A stretch of 64,000 nucleotides of DNA, from the NCBI GenBank assembly GCA_964425595.1, contig CAYRMW010000001.1, forward strand, positions 46,835-110,834, in the 5' to 3' direction. The notes under the pieces were generated by a model that was not told the origin of the DNA, did not search any database, and saw only the letters and a program-made list of their open reading frames with translations. The first letter of the stretch is position 1. Each line of letters opens with the position of its first letter. The translations under genes and the position numbers were made by a program. This document shows positions 28,033-37,055 of the stretch, in pieces. This stretch comes from Caccovicinus sp964425595. Its GTDB lineage: Bacteria > Bacillota > Clostridia > Lachnospirales > Lachnospiraceae.

Positions 28033-29506
28033 ATCCCTCCGATTTCCGATTTTCCTTATTGGCGCTCCACAGGCACAGCTTCGCGCCGGTCCAGGTCGCC
28101 CGTTGCAGAGGCTGCGGCCCGCCAAGCCGCCGGTAACGGATGCCGTCGTCCGACCACAGGAACCGATAGGTCTTATCCGCAGAAAGCTCCATCCGAAGGT
28201 AAACCGTATCCCCTTCATACGCCACCGATTCCGCCGCGGTCTCGTCGGCCTGTCCCTCAAACTGTTTCTGCGTCACAACGCCTGTATAGAGGACCAGACG
28301 GTTTCCCTTCGCCGTTCTCTCCAGCCCGGCGTAGGCATAGCGGTGGCCGATCATGCCAAGCGAAGCCAGGTCGCCGTCCTGCGCGGCGCACAGCTGGAGC
28401 TTTGTGGTCATAAACAGGGCCTTATGCTGCGGAATCTGGGTCAGCGCGTTGGGCGCGTACCACAACAGGTTTTCCCGGCCTTCATTTGCCCGGCAGAAAA
28501 GGCGCAGTCCGGATTTGCCATCCAGCGCGTAATTTTCGGGATCCGGATTGGCCTGCCACTGCCACTGCAGGCCCAGCTTTGTATCCGTAAAACGATCCGA
28601 TGCGGCGATCTGGTAATGGGGCTTGCCTTCCGCCGGAAGGCTCCACTCCGCCACCGGTTCACCGATGCCGTCTCCGTTCTTTTCCTCGCCGATGAACGGC
28701 CACCCGGCATTAAAGCACATGGGCTGCAGATGCGTGATCCGTCCCAATTCGATCACGTCCTGAAAATGCACAAACCAGTGTCTCCCGTCCACGCCGGTGA
28801 CCCAGCCGCCCTGATGCGGGCCGTTTATTTCCGTCTGTCCCTGATGCATGACAATCCGATATTCATAGGGGCCGTAAACCGAACGGGAGCGGAGAGCCGA
28901 CTGCCACCCGGTGGCCACGCCGCCGGAGGGCATCAGCACATAGTACCAGCCATCGTATTTGTAAAATTTCGGTCCTTCCGTGGTGGGTGCAAGCTGCTCG
29001 CCGTCAAAGACCAAGACAGGCTCGCCAAGCAGCCTGGTGCACTCCGGATCGATCTGCGCAACCATCAGCCTGTGCTTGATCCCCGCGCGACTCCTGGCAT
29101 AAGCGAAGATCATGTATGCCTTTCCGTCATCATCCCAGAGCGGGCAGGGGTCGATCCATCCCTTCGCCTGCTGGAGGCAGTTTAACTGAAACTCCCCATA
29201 CGGATCCGCGGAACGTGCGACAAAGATCCCCTCATCCGGAAGAGGAATAAAGACATAAAACATCCCCTCGTGGTACCGGATCGACGGCGCCCATGTTCCC
29301 GAACCGTGCGAAGGCTTATCGTACTTTGCAAACGGAAGGGAGCGCACACAGTAATTGATGATCTCCCAATGGACCAGATCCCTGGAGTGAAGAAGCGGCA
29401 CGCCAGGGAGATACGTAAACGAAGAGGCGACCATATAGTAGTCCTCCCCTACCCGAATGACATCCGGATCGGAATAGTCAGCGTACAAAATCGGATTCTG
29501 ATACAT
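27986..29506 (-). CDS. GH43 family beta-xylosidase or alpha-arabinofuranosidase
   Basis: 506 residues, cytosolic. The propeller begins YADYSDPDVIRVGEDYYM, with the general-base Asp in SDPD, then GWIDPCPLWDDDG and TTEGPKFYKYDG with the acid Glu. A C-terminal beta-sandwich from about residue 320 fits the GH43 subfamilies that cut xylo- and arabino-oligosaccharides. ATG with GGAGGAG. It is the first enzyme gene after the transporter genes and is separated from them by a terminator-like hairpin. Confidence 0.88.
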   Translation of the reverse strand: MYQNPILYADYSDPDVIRVGEDYYMVASSFTYLPGVPLLHSRDLVHWEIINYCVRSLPFAKYDKPSHGSGTWAPSIRYHEGMFYVFIPLPDEGIFVARSADPYGEFQLNCLQQAKGWIDPCPLWDDDGKAYMIFAYARSRAGIKHRLMVAQIDPECTRLLGEPVLVFDGEQLAPTTEGPKFYKYDGWYYVLMPSGGVATGWQSALRSRSVYGPYEYRIVMHQGQTEINGPHQGGWVTGVDGRHWFVHFQDVIELGRITHLQPMCFNAGWPFIGEEKNGDGIGEPVAEWSLPAEGKPHYQIAASDRFTDTKLGLQWQWQANPDPENYALDGKSGLRLFCRANEGRENLLWYAPNALTQIPQHKALFMTTKLQLCAAQDGDLASLGMIGHRYAYAGLERTAKGNRLVLYTGVVTQKQFEGQADETAAESVAYEGDTVYLRMELSADKTYRFLWSDDGIRYRRLGGPQPLQRATWTGAKLCLWSANKENRKSEGYGRYDFVHIEDRSGC

Positions 29507-29524
29507 GTTTTCTCCTCCATAAAC

Positions 29525-29551
29525 AAAAGGGGCAGTTACCTGCCCCTTTTT
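29525..29551. terminator. Terminator-like hairpin inside the carbohydrate operon
   Basis: Perfect 11-base-pair stem (29525-29535 with 29540-29550) and a four-base loop, ending in four T on the minus strand. It lies between the permease gene and the first GH43 gene, with no clear new promoter. Partial termination would make transporter mRNA more abundant than enzyme mRNA, a common arrangement. Confidence 0.7.
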
Positions 29552-29560
29552 GTAAAAAGA

Positions 29561-30400
29561 TCATTCCTTTACCGCTCCGATATTAACACCCTGAATAAAA
29601 TACTTCTGGCAGAACGGATAGACGATCATGAACGGAAGGATCGCTACGATGATCGCAGCATTCTTCACCGTATTTTCTGTCGCGCCGCCAACTGCTGTAG
29701 GCAAATCGCTTCCCATGATAACCGATCTCAGCTTCATCTGGAAGTTGTACAGGTTCTCATTGGTGATATACAGCTTATAGTTGGTATAATCGTTCCAGTA
29801 GGAAACAGCGAACATCAGGCCGATCGCGGTCAGCGCCGCCTTGGACAGCGGCAGTACGATCTGGAAGAAGATCCGCATAGGCGAACATCCATCCATCTCC
29901 GCAGACTCAAACAAGCTGCCCGGAATTCCCTCGAAGAAGTTTCTCATCAGAACCAGGTTGTAAACATTGATAGCCGGAAGAAGAATAACCACCCACAATG
30001 TGTTCGTCAGGTGAAGTGCCCTCATAACCAGGTACGTAGGAATCATACCACCGTTGAAAATCATTGTAAAGAGCAACAGTGCGGCAAAAAAGTTTCTTCC
30101 GGGCATCTTCCACTGGATCAGCACGTAAGCGCCAAGCGTGGAGATCGCCAGACCGAAGAATGTACCGGCTACTGTCGTCAGACAGGATACCAAAAACGGC
30201 CGATACAGGGTCGGGTTGGTGAACACGGACTTATATCCGGCCAGACCAAACTTCTCCGGCAGAAGTTTCATACCATAAGCCGTTCTCAGATCGAAAGAGT
30301 CGATCAGGACTTTGTAAATGGGGATAATCATGATGAAGCAGATCAACACGAATATCAACACCAGCACATAGTCAAATGCGGTTGCTTTTTTCGTCTTCAT
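29561..30400 (-). CDS. ABC sugar permease, LplC/YtcP type
   Basis: Inner-membrane permease of a carbohydrate importer. 279 residues, six helices, with the ATPase-docking EAA loop ESAEMDGCSPMRIFFQIVLP near 195. The C terminus FIQGVNIGAVKE is typical of this permease group. It pairs with the permease 14 bases upstream. No ATPase gene is present, which is usual: such systems share a cellular MsmX-type ATPase. Confidence 0.92.
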   Translation of the reverse strand: MKTKKATAFDYVLVLIFVLICFIMIIPIYKVLIDSFDLRTAYGMKLLPEKFGLAGYKSVFTNPTLYRPFLVSCLTTVAGTFFGLAISTLGAYVLIQWKMPGRNFFAALLLFTMIFNGGMIPTYLVMRALHLTNTLWVVILLPAINVYNLVLMRNFFEGIPGSLFESAEMDGCSPMRIFFQIVLPLSKAALTAIGLMFAVSYWNDYTNYKLYITNENLYNFQMKLRSVIMGSDLPTAVGGATENTVKNAAIIVAILPFMIVYPFCQKYFIQGVNIGAVKE

Positions 30401-30414
30401 GTTTTCTCCCCTCC

Positions 30415-31377
30415 TTATACGATGCCTCTGCCGCGGACTTTATAGCTTGCCCTGTCGCAGACAAGAACCAAAATACATCCTACGATTGAAGAAGCCAGGC
30501 CAACCGCCGTGGTATAGCCATAATCCGGAAGCGCGCCGGAATTAAATGTCTGCGTGTAAATGTAGGTCTGAAGCACATCAGACTGCTTGGTTACCGCGTC
30601 ATTCTGCAATACGAATACGGATTCAAACAGGTTCATGATCTTCGCCAGGTTAAGGATCAGTACGGTAATAATGGTATTGGCAAGCGCCGGCAAGGTAATA
30701 TACCGCATACAGTTCCAGCGGCCTGCCCCATCCATGGATGCCGCCTCATAAAGCTCCGGGCTGATTCCGGAAAGCGTTGCCATGAAGATGATGGTTCCCC
30801 ATCCGGTATCCTTCCAGATGTTAATGATGTAGTACATCGGACGCCACCACTGCTGTGAACCCAGGAAATAGATTCCGCTGTCGATGATGCCCAGCTTGAT
30901 CAATACCGCGTTCACCAGACCGGAACTCGACGGAGAAAGGATCAAGGTAAACACCGATGCAGTTACTACCCAGGACATAAAGTGAGGCAGATAAACAACA
31001 GTCTGCGCGAACTTCTTAAACTTCATCGAACGGAGCTCGTTCAGAAGAAGAGAGAGAATAACTGCCATAAACGTATTCAGAAGCAGCTTGATGATACTGA
31101 TCTGCAGCGTATTGGTGAACGCAGTCCAGAACCCAGGCATACTGAACATCTTCTGGAAGTTGGCCAGTCCGACAAACTCGGCGGCGTTGATTCCCTTGTA
31201 AGTCGTAAACGCGTACCGGATTCCTAACATAGGCAGGTAGTGGAACACTACCGCAAAGATAAGAACCGGGAGAAACATGACATAGAATCCTCTGTAGTAG
31301 TGAAGGGATACCAAAAGAGGCCTTTTGTTCTCGCCTGCAGCGCTTTGCGCTGCAGACCCCTTTCCTTTCTTGCTCAT
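30415..31377 (-). CDS. ABC sugar permease, LplB type
   Basis: Second permease of the importer. 320 residues with a cytosolic N-terminal tail of about 35 residues, six helices, and the EAA loop YEAASMDGAGRWNCMRYITLP split as YEAASMDGAGRW and MRYITLP near 230. LplB-type partners co-occur with the LplC type. It follows the binding-protein gene by 28 bases with a GGGAGG site. Confidence 0.92.
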   Translation of the reverse strand: MSKKGKGSAAQSAAGENKRPLLVSLHYYRGFYVMFLPVLIFAVVFHYLPMLGIRYAFTTYKGINAAEFVGLANFQKMFSMPGFWTAFTNTLQISIIKLLLNTFMAVILSLLLNELRSMKFKKFAQTVVYLPHFMSWVVTASVFTLILSPSSSGLVNAVLIKLGIIDSGIYFLGSQQWWRPMYYIINIWKDTGWGTIIFMATLSGISPELYEAASMDGAGRWNCMRYITLPALANTIITVLILNLAKIMNLFESVFVLQNDAVTKQSDVLQTYIYTQTFNSGALPDYGYTTAVGLASSIVGCILVLVCDRASYKVRGRGIV

Positions 31378-31405
31378 TATATTACCTCCCTAAAGCGACT
31401 TGGCA

Positions 31406-32953
31406 TTACAGTGCGTTCAGAGAATCTACGATCATCTGGGACCACTCACTGCCGTGCTCGGTCTCAAAGCGCTCATAAGCCTCCTCGATCGAAGTACCCT
31501 GCACAACAACGTCGGCAATGATCGAATTCTTCAGTGTAGTTAAGTCTCCATTGTAGGTCGCCATCACGTCAGTGGAAGGAACCAGCTGAGCCTGACGGCA
31601 GTTGTCATTAAAGATCTGCTGAGAGTTCTTGGTCTCTTCCGGGATCGCGGCCTGTCCGGGATCATCATCCCAGCTTACGATCGACAGCATGGGATCAATG
31701 TGAGCCTTGGTATACAGCGTTCCGGGAGTCTCCAGGCTTTCCTTCATATGGAACTCGCCCTCTTCGTAGGTTACATCCAGAACGGTCTCTGCTTTGGTGG
31801 ACCAGTGGATATCCTCTACGCCGTAGCACCATAAGGTCTGCATGTCACCGCCGTCCAGCATGGACTCGATGAGATACTTGAATACGCCTTCCGGATTCTC
31901 GCAGGCAGCGGTGATGCACCATACCGGTGAGTTTCTCTCAATATAAGTACCGAGCTCAGCAATCGGAGGAAGGGGCACCAGCTCTCCGTCCTTGCCATTC
32001 GCTTCCAGGTTGGTCTTTAAGTTGGTGTTCCAGGTTCCTGCCCAGTAGGTGAATACACCGAACTGATCCTCATAGAACTTGTTCCGGCAGTCGGAGGTAC
32101 CATTGGTCAGCGTCTCCATATCAATATAACCGGCTGCATAAGCCTCTCTCAGTCTGGTTAACGCTTCCTTAAAGTTGTCCTGTGTGAATCCGTCATACCA
32201 GACGCCGTCATCACCCTGAACAAAGGAAGGATAAGCATCCTGATAAAACTCAGGCAGATAGTTCACATAAGGAGCCTCAGATGCGATGATACCGGCCGCG
32301 GAAACGCCGTAGGTATCACCGTCGATGCCGTTTCCGTCCGGATCGCCGGTAGAGAACGCTTCCAGCATGTTGATGTATTCCTCATAGGTAGTAGGAACGT
32401 CCAGTCCGCAGTTATCCAGCCATGCCTGCTTTACATAGGTAATACAGCCGTTTCCTCTGGTTACCGGGAAGCCGTACAGCGTACCATCGATCTTCATGTT
32501 CTCCACAACATCCTCGCCGGTAACCCGTCCGGAAGCCTTCAAATCAGAATTTTCCCAGGCTTCGGTCATATCCCACAGAGCGCCCTCCTGGGCATAGCCC
32601 GTATAATAGGAAGAAGAAAGGATCAGGGCGTCCGGCCAGTTTTCGACGCCGGAGGCAAAGGTCTGTCCGACCACATCATAGTAAGCGTCATGGTCCGGCT
32701 GAGTGATCTCCAGTTCGATGCCGGTAAGCTCCTCCCATCTTGCCTCAAACTCATCTCTTGCATTCTCCTTGGTGAAGAGCGTACCGTCTACCATAATGGT
32801 GATTTTTTCCGGTTTGGTAATTCCATCCTCGGAAACCGTATCTTCAGATGAAGTATCACCTGTGCTGCTGGAGCTTCCGCATCCGGTCAATCCGAGAGAA
32901 GCCGCCATCGTCACAGCCATGGTCGCTGCAAGCACTTTCTTAACCTTCTTCAT
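31406..32953 (-). CDS. Oligosaccharide-binding lipoprotein of the ABC importer
   Basis: Captures sugar outside the membrane for the two permeases. 515 residues with a lipoprotein signal and lipobox LTGC at about residue 26, then a Ser/Thr-rich linker. The size and mixed fold fit family-1 extracellular binding proteins of the LplA type. First gene of the nine-gene operon. Its ligand is probably a xylan, arabinan or rhamnogalacturonan fragment, judged only from the GH43 and CE12 enzymes downstream. Confidence 0.92.
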   Translation of the reverse strand: MKKVKKVLAATMAVTMAASLGLTGCGSSSSTGDTSSEDTVSEDGITKPEKITIMVDGTLFTKENARDEFEARWEELTGIELEITQPDHDAYYDVVGQTFASGVENWPDALILSSSYYTGYAQEGALWDMTEAWENSDLKASGRVTGEDVVENMKIDGTLYGFPVTRGNGCITYVKQAWLDNCGLDVPTTYEEYINMLEAFSTGDPDGNGIDGDTYGVSAAGIIASEAPYVNYLPEFYQDAYPSFVQGDDGVWYDGFTQDNFKEALTRLREAYAAGYIDMETLTNGTSDCRNKFYEDQFGVFTYWAGTWNTNLKTNLEANGKDGELVPLPPIAELGTYIERNSPVWCITAACENPEGVFKYLIESMLDGGDMQTLWCYGVEDIHWSTKAETVLDVTYEEGEFHMKESLETPGTLYTKAHIDPMLSIVSWDDDPGQAAIPEETKNSQQIFNDNCRQAQLVPSTDVMATYNGDLTTLKNSIIADVVVQGTSIEEAYERFETEHGSEWSQMIVDSLNAL

Positions 32954-33017
32954 GTTTAACCTCCCGTTTCATGTGCATGTTTTTCTTTTTTTGGTGCGCA
33001 CCTTTTTTACAGCCCCT

Positions 33018-33046
33018 ATCATAACAGCCTCAACGCACACAATCAA
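33018..33046 (-). promoter_or_regulatory. Promoter of the carbohydrate operon
   Basis: On the minus strand TTGATT (33046-33041), 17 bases, TATGAT (33023-33018). Transcription would start near 33011, about 60 bases before the binding-protein ATG, with the palindrome at 32993-33002 lying in the early leader. Confidence 0.65.
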
Positions 33047-33253
33047 CACACACTTTTTCTTATTCTTGTTCAGTTTTATCTAAAATACCCTGATTTCCGC
33101 GTCATGGATGGTCAATTTTGCATGGTTTTCCGCTTTCTCCAACAGAGCTCCATTCAGAAATAGTTCTGCGCTTTCACCGTAAAAAAGGTATTTATATTCC
33201 GTACATTATTTACGTTTAACACACAGAATTTTCGATTGCCCCGCATTTCCCGG

Positions 33254-33282
33254 TTGCTTTTCTTCAGATTTCACTTTATAAT
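33254..33282 (+). promoter_or_regulatory. Promoter of the AraC-type sensor gene
   Basis: TTGCTT (33254-33259), 17 bases, TATAAT (33277-33282). Predicted leader of about 50 bases. Confidence 0.6.
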
Positions 33283-33341
33283 TTCAGATAGGATGTGGTT
33301 TTCTACCAGACCATCAGAGAACATAAAGCGTGGTGTCGAAT

Positions 33342-35594
33342 ATGATAAAACTTTTCAAGCCCAAAAAAAATTCCAAGAGCCTTTTTTTAATTTCGTATAT
33401 CCTGATCCTTCTGCTGATCCTGATGATCGGCGTGGTGCTTTATTACGCCACCTATCAGCAGGTCGCCAGCGGCATCCACCAGCAGAACCGCCAGGCCCTT
33501 GCCGCAGCGGTCGCTGAGGTAGACGATACGCTGACTCTGATGAAGGCGGTTGCCCGTCAGATTGCTTCCAATCTTCAATTCAATCAGCTGGCAAAGATGA
33601 CCAGCACGGACCCTCTGTTCTACTACCAGGCGTACACAGTCCAGTCTACTTTAAAGTCGATGACGCCGATGGAACTTCTCATGCCGACGGCCAACGCCTA
33701 CCTGTATATGGGCCATTCCAATTACATGATCTCATCGTCCCGGTTCCTCGATTTTGACTTTTATGTCCATCACCAGTCCGCCTATGGAGTCGAAGCAGAG
33801 ACGCTGCGACTGATCATGTCCGATCAAAGCTGCTGGGAAAAGCTGATCTCGCTGCAGGAAGAACAGATGGATTCCTCCGCTTATCTTTATATCTGCCCCC
33901 TGTCGGCCTTCGATGTGCCCGACTATGGGAGCCGGGTGCTGATGTGTTATGAGATCAATACCGAAGACCTGGATCAGATCTTTTCCACTCTGAACCGTTA
34001 TGATTCCGGCTATCTGGCTGTGTTTGACCAGGCAGGCTCCCTTATGCTGTATCTTTCCACCCGGGACAGTCTGTCCGCGCCGGATCATATGCTTTTTAAC
34101 AGCCTGAGTTTTGAGGATTCCATTGCCCGCATGACCGACAGCGAAAGCGGCGAGCAAATGCTGGTCACGCAGAACCTTTCCTCTTATAATGGCTGGCAAT
34201 ATTACCTGGTGCAGCCGGAGGAAGACGCCTACTACTCGATTGCTTCCTACCAGCACCTGTTCTTGCTGATCACCATAGCCGCGCTGGCGGCCGGCAGCAT
34301 CATCGCAGTCGCTGCCCTTATTTCCGGCAACCGGCACGTTGCCCGGCTGACGAATAAATTGTCCGAATCCGAAGACAAAAACACCTCGCTGAACCAGCTG
34401 GTCGAAAAACAAAAGCCCATGGTGATCGAATCCTATATGCGCCGGATCATGGAAGGCAGTATTACGACAAACGACGAAATGCAGTACATTATCCAGGAGC
34501 TTTCCCTAGACCGCCCCGGCACAAAATTCCATGTGCTGTATACCGAAGTCTCCCCCCCCGACGGCCAGGATATCCATACCAATGATCTGGAACTCCGCAT
34601 CCAGAACTACGATATTCTGGTCAGGGAAGCGCTGCGGCGCTATTTTCCGGATACCGGATACATTTACAAACCTTCTGACCGCACCTTCGCCATCCTGATC
34701 GCCTCGGACCAGGCTGTCCCCTTCGAGCAGGTGGTTAAGCAGAACCGCGAGGTCTTTATCGCGCTTCACCATGAGCTTTTGGAGAATTACGGCATCTGGA
34801 TCCGCGGAGGCCTGGGCGCACGCAACGGCCTTGTTTCCTATACCTGGAAATCCTACCAGCAGGCAAAAGACGCCAAATCCATCACGACCGCGGAGAAATA
34901 CATCTTGAGCACGGTGGATTTTGCCCACTCCTCAGACGTTTACTATTTCCCGGAAAGCCTGGCCGTCCAGCTGAGCGGCTTTATCTCGACCGGCAACAAG
35001 GAACAGGTGATCGAGCTTTTTAAGCTGATCCGCAACGAGAATACCGTAAAGCGAAGCCTTTCCTATGCGCAGCAGAGCTGGCTGATCTCCGATGTGCGCA
35101 GTACGCTGTTTAAGAAGCGCCATGCCCTCGCCACCGATGATCTGGACGCCGAACGTCTGAAGATCCTGGATCTGGTCGACCGGCAGTTTGAGGGAGAGAT
35201 GAGCCTCAGCAACTTAAAGACGATCGCCCTGGAGCTTTGCAGCGTCTGTCGTGACTCCGCCGACGGCAACGAACTGATCCTGAAGATTCAGGAGTACATC
35301 ACGAGTAATTATCACGACCCGGATCTTGGTCTCACCAAGATTTCCGATGAGTTCGGTATTTCCGAAAATTATTTCAGTTATCTTTTCAAAAAGGAAGTTT
35401 CCGAAAACTTCTCCACTTACTTAGAGCGGCTTAGGATGGCAAAAGCAAAGGAGCTGATCCTTGACTCCAACATCGCGCTTTCGACGTTGTACCAGCATCT
35501 GGGGTACAATAACGCCGCCTCCTTCCGAAGAGCATTTAAGAAAAATTTTGGTGTTTCACCGAAAGAAATGAGGGATAAGATCAATGCAAAATAA
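33342..35594 (+). CDS. Membrane-bound AraC-family sensor-regulator
   Basis: One-component regulator of about 750 residues. Membrane helix 1 lies at about 13-38, an extracellular sensor domain at about 40-300, membrane helix 2 near 303-325, then a cytosolic linker domain and a C-terminal AraC double helix-turn-helix (about 650-745; FGISENYFSYLFKKE and LGYNNAASFRRAFKKNFGVSP). Such proteins sense sugars outside and switch on neighbouring LplABC-type operons. The ATG at 33342 is chosen because the basic KLFKPKK segment just precedes helix 1; a GTG at 33330 is possible. Neither has a good ribosome site. Confidence 0.87.
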   Translation: MIKLFKPKKNSKSLFLISYILILLLILMIGVVLYYATYQQVASGIHQQNRQALAAAVAEVDDTLTLMKAVARQIASNLQFNQLAKMTSTDPLFYYQAYTVQSTLKSMTPMELLMPTANAYLYMGHSNYMISSSRFLDFDFYVHHQSAYGVEAETLRLIMSDQSCWEKLISLQEEQMDSSAYLYICPLSAFDVPDYGSRVLMCYEINTEDLDQIFSTLNRYDSGYLAVFDQAGSLMLYLSTRDSLSAPDHMLFNSLSFEDSIARMTDSESGEQMLVTQNLSSYNGWQYYLVQPEEDAYYSIASYQHLFLLITIAALAAGSIIAVAALISGNRHVARLTNKLSESEDKNTSLNQLVEKQKPMVIESYMRRIMEGSITTNDEMQYIIQELSLDRPGTKFHVLYTEVSPPDGQDIHTNDLELRIQNYDILVREALRRYFPDTGYIYKPSDRTFAILIASDQAVPFEQVVKQNREVFIALHHELLENYGIWIRGGLGARNGLVSYTWKSYQQAKDAKSITTAEKYILSTVDFAHSSDVYYFPESLAVQLSGFISTGNKEQVIELFKLIRNENTVKRSLSYAQQSWLISDVRSTLFKKRHALATDDLDAERLKILDLVDRQFEGEMSLSNLKTIALELCSVCRDSADGNELILKIQEYITSNYHDPDLGLTKISDEFGISENYFSYLFKKEVSENFSTYLERLRMAKAKELILDSNIALSTLYQHLGYNNAASFRRAFKKNFGVSPKEMRDKINAK

Positions 35595-36948
35595 TGATTC
35601 AGCAAAACTGGCCCCGGCCATGAACGAACTCTGGCACGCGTTTCTGCAAAGCAAACTGCCGGTACACAGCCTTCTGGCTGACTGCGGCGGAGTGAAAATC
35701 CTGGAAGAGTACGCCTTCCCCTACGGGCCACATGACCTTCACCGCACGTTTTCCATCACCAAAAGTTTCTGCTCACTTGCGGTCGGTTATCTTCTGGAAG
35801 ACGGGAAACTGGCCCTGGATGACCGGATAACGGATCACTTTCCGGAATATGTCCGCGAGCCTCTTCATCCCTGGCTGCGGGACATGACGATTCGCCACAT
35901 GCTCAGGATGCAGACCTGCTACTCCGCCACTACCTATAAGGCGGATATGACCGCCAACTGGGTGGAGAGTTTCTTTACCACAGCGCCTTCACATCGGAGC
36001 GGACAGATCTTTCTCTATGATACCTCCGCCAGCCATACCCTTGCCGCGCTGGTAAAAAAGCTGTCCGGCAAAGGTGTCCTGGACTACCTGCGCGAAAAAT
36101 GCCTCGACCGTCTCGGATTTTCCAAAGAAGCGTATATCCTTCCCGACCCCTTCGGCACAGAGATGGGCGGATCCGGCCTGATGGCCCTGCCGTCTGATCT
36201 TTTGAAGACCGGGCGCTTCTGTATGGATACCATCCGCCGCGGCACCGGTGTCTTTGCCGATTATCTGCGCGAGGCCGTCTCTTTCCTGGTTCCGACCGCT
36301 CATTTCGGGCAGACTCCCGATGAGCAGCTTGGATACGGCTATCAGTTCTGGCGCATCTGCGACGGCTTTGCCATGTACGGCATGGGCGGCCAGTACGTCC
36401 TCTTTTATCCGCAGCTTGACCTGGTCCTGGTCACCACAGCCGACACCCAGAATTTCAAAGGCGGCTACCAGAAGCTCCTTGAGCTTGTTCATGAATGCCT
36501 GGCTCCGTTTTTGGAAACAACGGCTCCCGCAAACCGCACGGAAGCAGTCTCTCCGGTGTGGTATCCGTCATTTTCCGCCTCCTATGCCTTTGCCGAAAAC
36601 CGGCAGGGATTTTTGCGCATGTCCCTCTCCTACCAGGGCGAAGAGGGGATGCTGATCCTGGAGGCCCGGGATCAGACGTTTTCCATCCCCTTCTCCTTCC
36701 GCCGTCCTGCCGTCAGCCATCTGGGCGAAGACAGTCAGCGGATCGCCGTGCAGGCTACATTTCTCGATCCGGCCTCCCTTTACCTGCCGGTCCAGCTTGT
36801 GGATGCATCCTTAGGTTCCATCCATATCCTGCTCCATCTGGACGGAGACCGGGCAACCGCTTATATGCGAAAGATCGAGGAGATGCACTTTCACGCATTC
36901 CAGGGATTTTTTGAGCTGGAGAAGACGAACGGCCATGGGCTCAGCTGA
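35584..36948 (+). CDS. Beta-lactamase-fold serine hydrolase
   Basis: 454 residues. The class C-type active site appears as FSITKSF (Ser-x-x-Lys near residue 59), with a YDTS motif near 143 in the place of Tyr-x-Asn. The last 130 residues form an extra beta-rich domain. No signal peptide, so likely cytosolic and not an antibiotic resistance enzyme. It overlaps the sensor gene by 11 bases and is probably co-translated, suggesting a task in the same locus, perhaps as an esterase; the substrate is unknown. Confidence 0.8.
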   Translation: MQNNDSAKLAPAMNELWHAFLQSKLPVHSLLADCGGVKILEEYAFPYGPHDLHRTFSITKSFCSLAVGYLLEDGKLALDDRITDHFPEYVREPLHPWLRDMTIRHMLRMQTCYSATTYKADMTANWVESFFTTAPSHRSGQIFLYDTSASHTLAALVKKLSGKGVLDYLREKCLDRLGFSKEAYILPDPFGTEMGGSGLMALPSDLLKTGRFCMDTIRRGTGVFADYLREAVSFLVPTAHFGQTPDEQLGYGYQFWRICDGFAMYGMGGQYVLFYPQLDLVLVTTADTQNFKGGYQKLLELVHECLAPFLETTAPANRTEAVSPVWYPSFSASYAFAENRQGFLRMSLSYQGEEGMLILEARDQTFSIPFSFRRPAVSHLGEDSQRIAVQATFLDPASLYLPVQLVDASLGSIHILLHLDGDRATAYMRKIEEMHFHAFQGFFELEKTNGHGLS

Positions 36949-36993
36949 TTTTCGTCCGGGTGCGTCCCGGACGGATCCTTTTCGTAGTATAGT

Positions 36994-37055
36994 AAAAAGT
37001 TGACAGGTTTATGATATTATATTACAACCATCATAAGCCTGTCAGAAAACTTTTT
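36994..37055. terminator. Large bidirectional terminator
   Basis: Imperfect inverted repeat: 36994-37015 pairs with 37030-37055, with a four-base bulge and one G-U pair. T-runs follow on both strands (TTTTTT at 37051-37056; TTTTT on the minus strand). It sits between the convergent ends of the serine hydrolase gene and the AT-rich ABC gene, and includes the stop codon of the latter. Confidence 0.7.

Larger units (their letters stand above)
32954..33341. other. Divergent control region of the carbohydrate locus
   Basis: Gene-free AT-rich stretch of about 390 bases between the binding-protein and AraC genes. It holds two good promoters facing outward and, in the binding-protein leader, the palindrome GGTGCGCACC (32993-33002) flanked by T and A runs. 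Nothing else was recognised between about 33050 and 33250. Confidence 0.6.

Noticed and set aside
28010..29185. Plus-strand open frame of about 391 codons opposite the GH43 gene
   Set aside because: The minus strand carries clear GH43 motifs; the plus frame is a shadow of GC-rich coding sequence.
33168..33181. Catabolite-control-like site upstream of the sugar operon
   Set aside because: TGAAAGCGCAGAAC matches only one half of the cre consensus, and is too far upstream of the promoter to trust.
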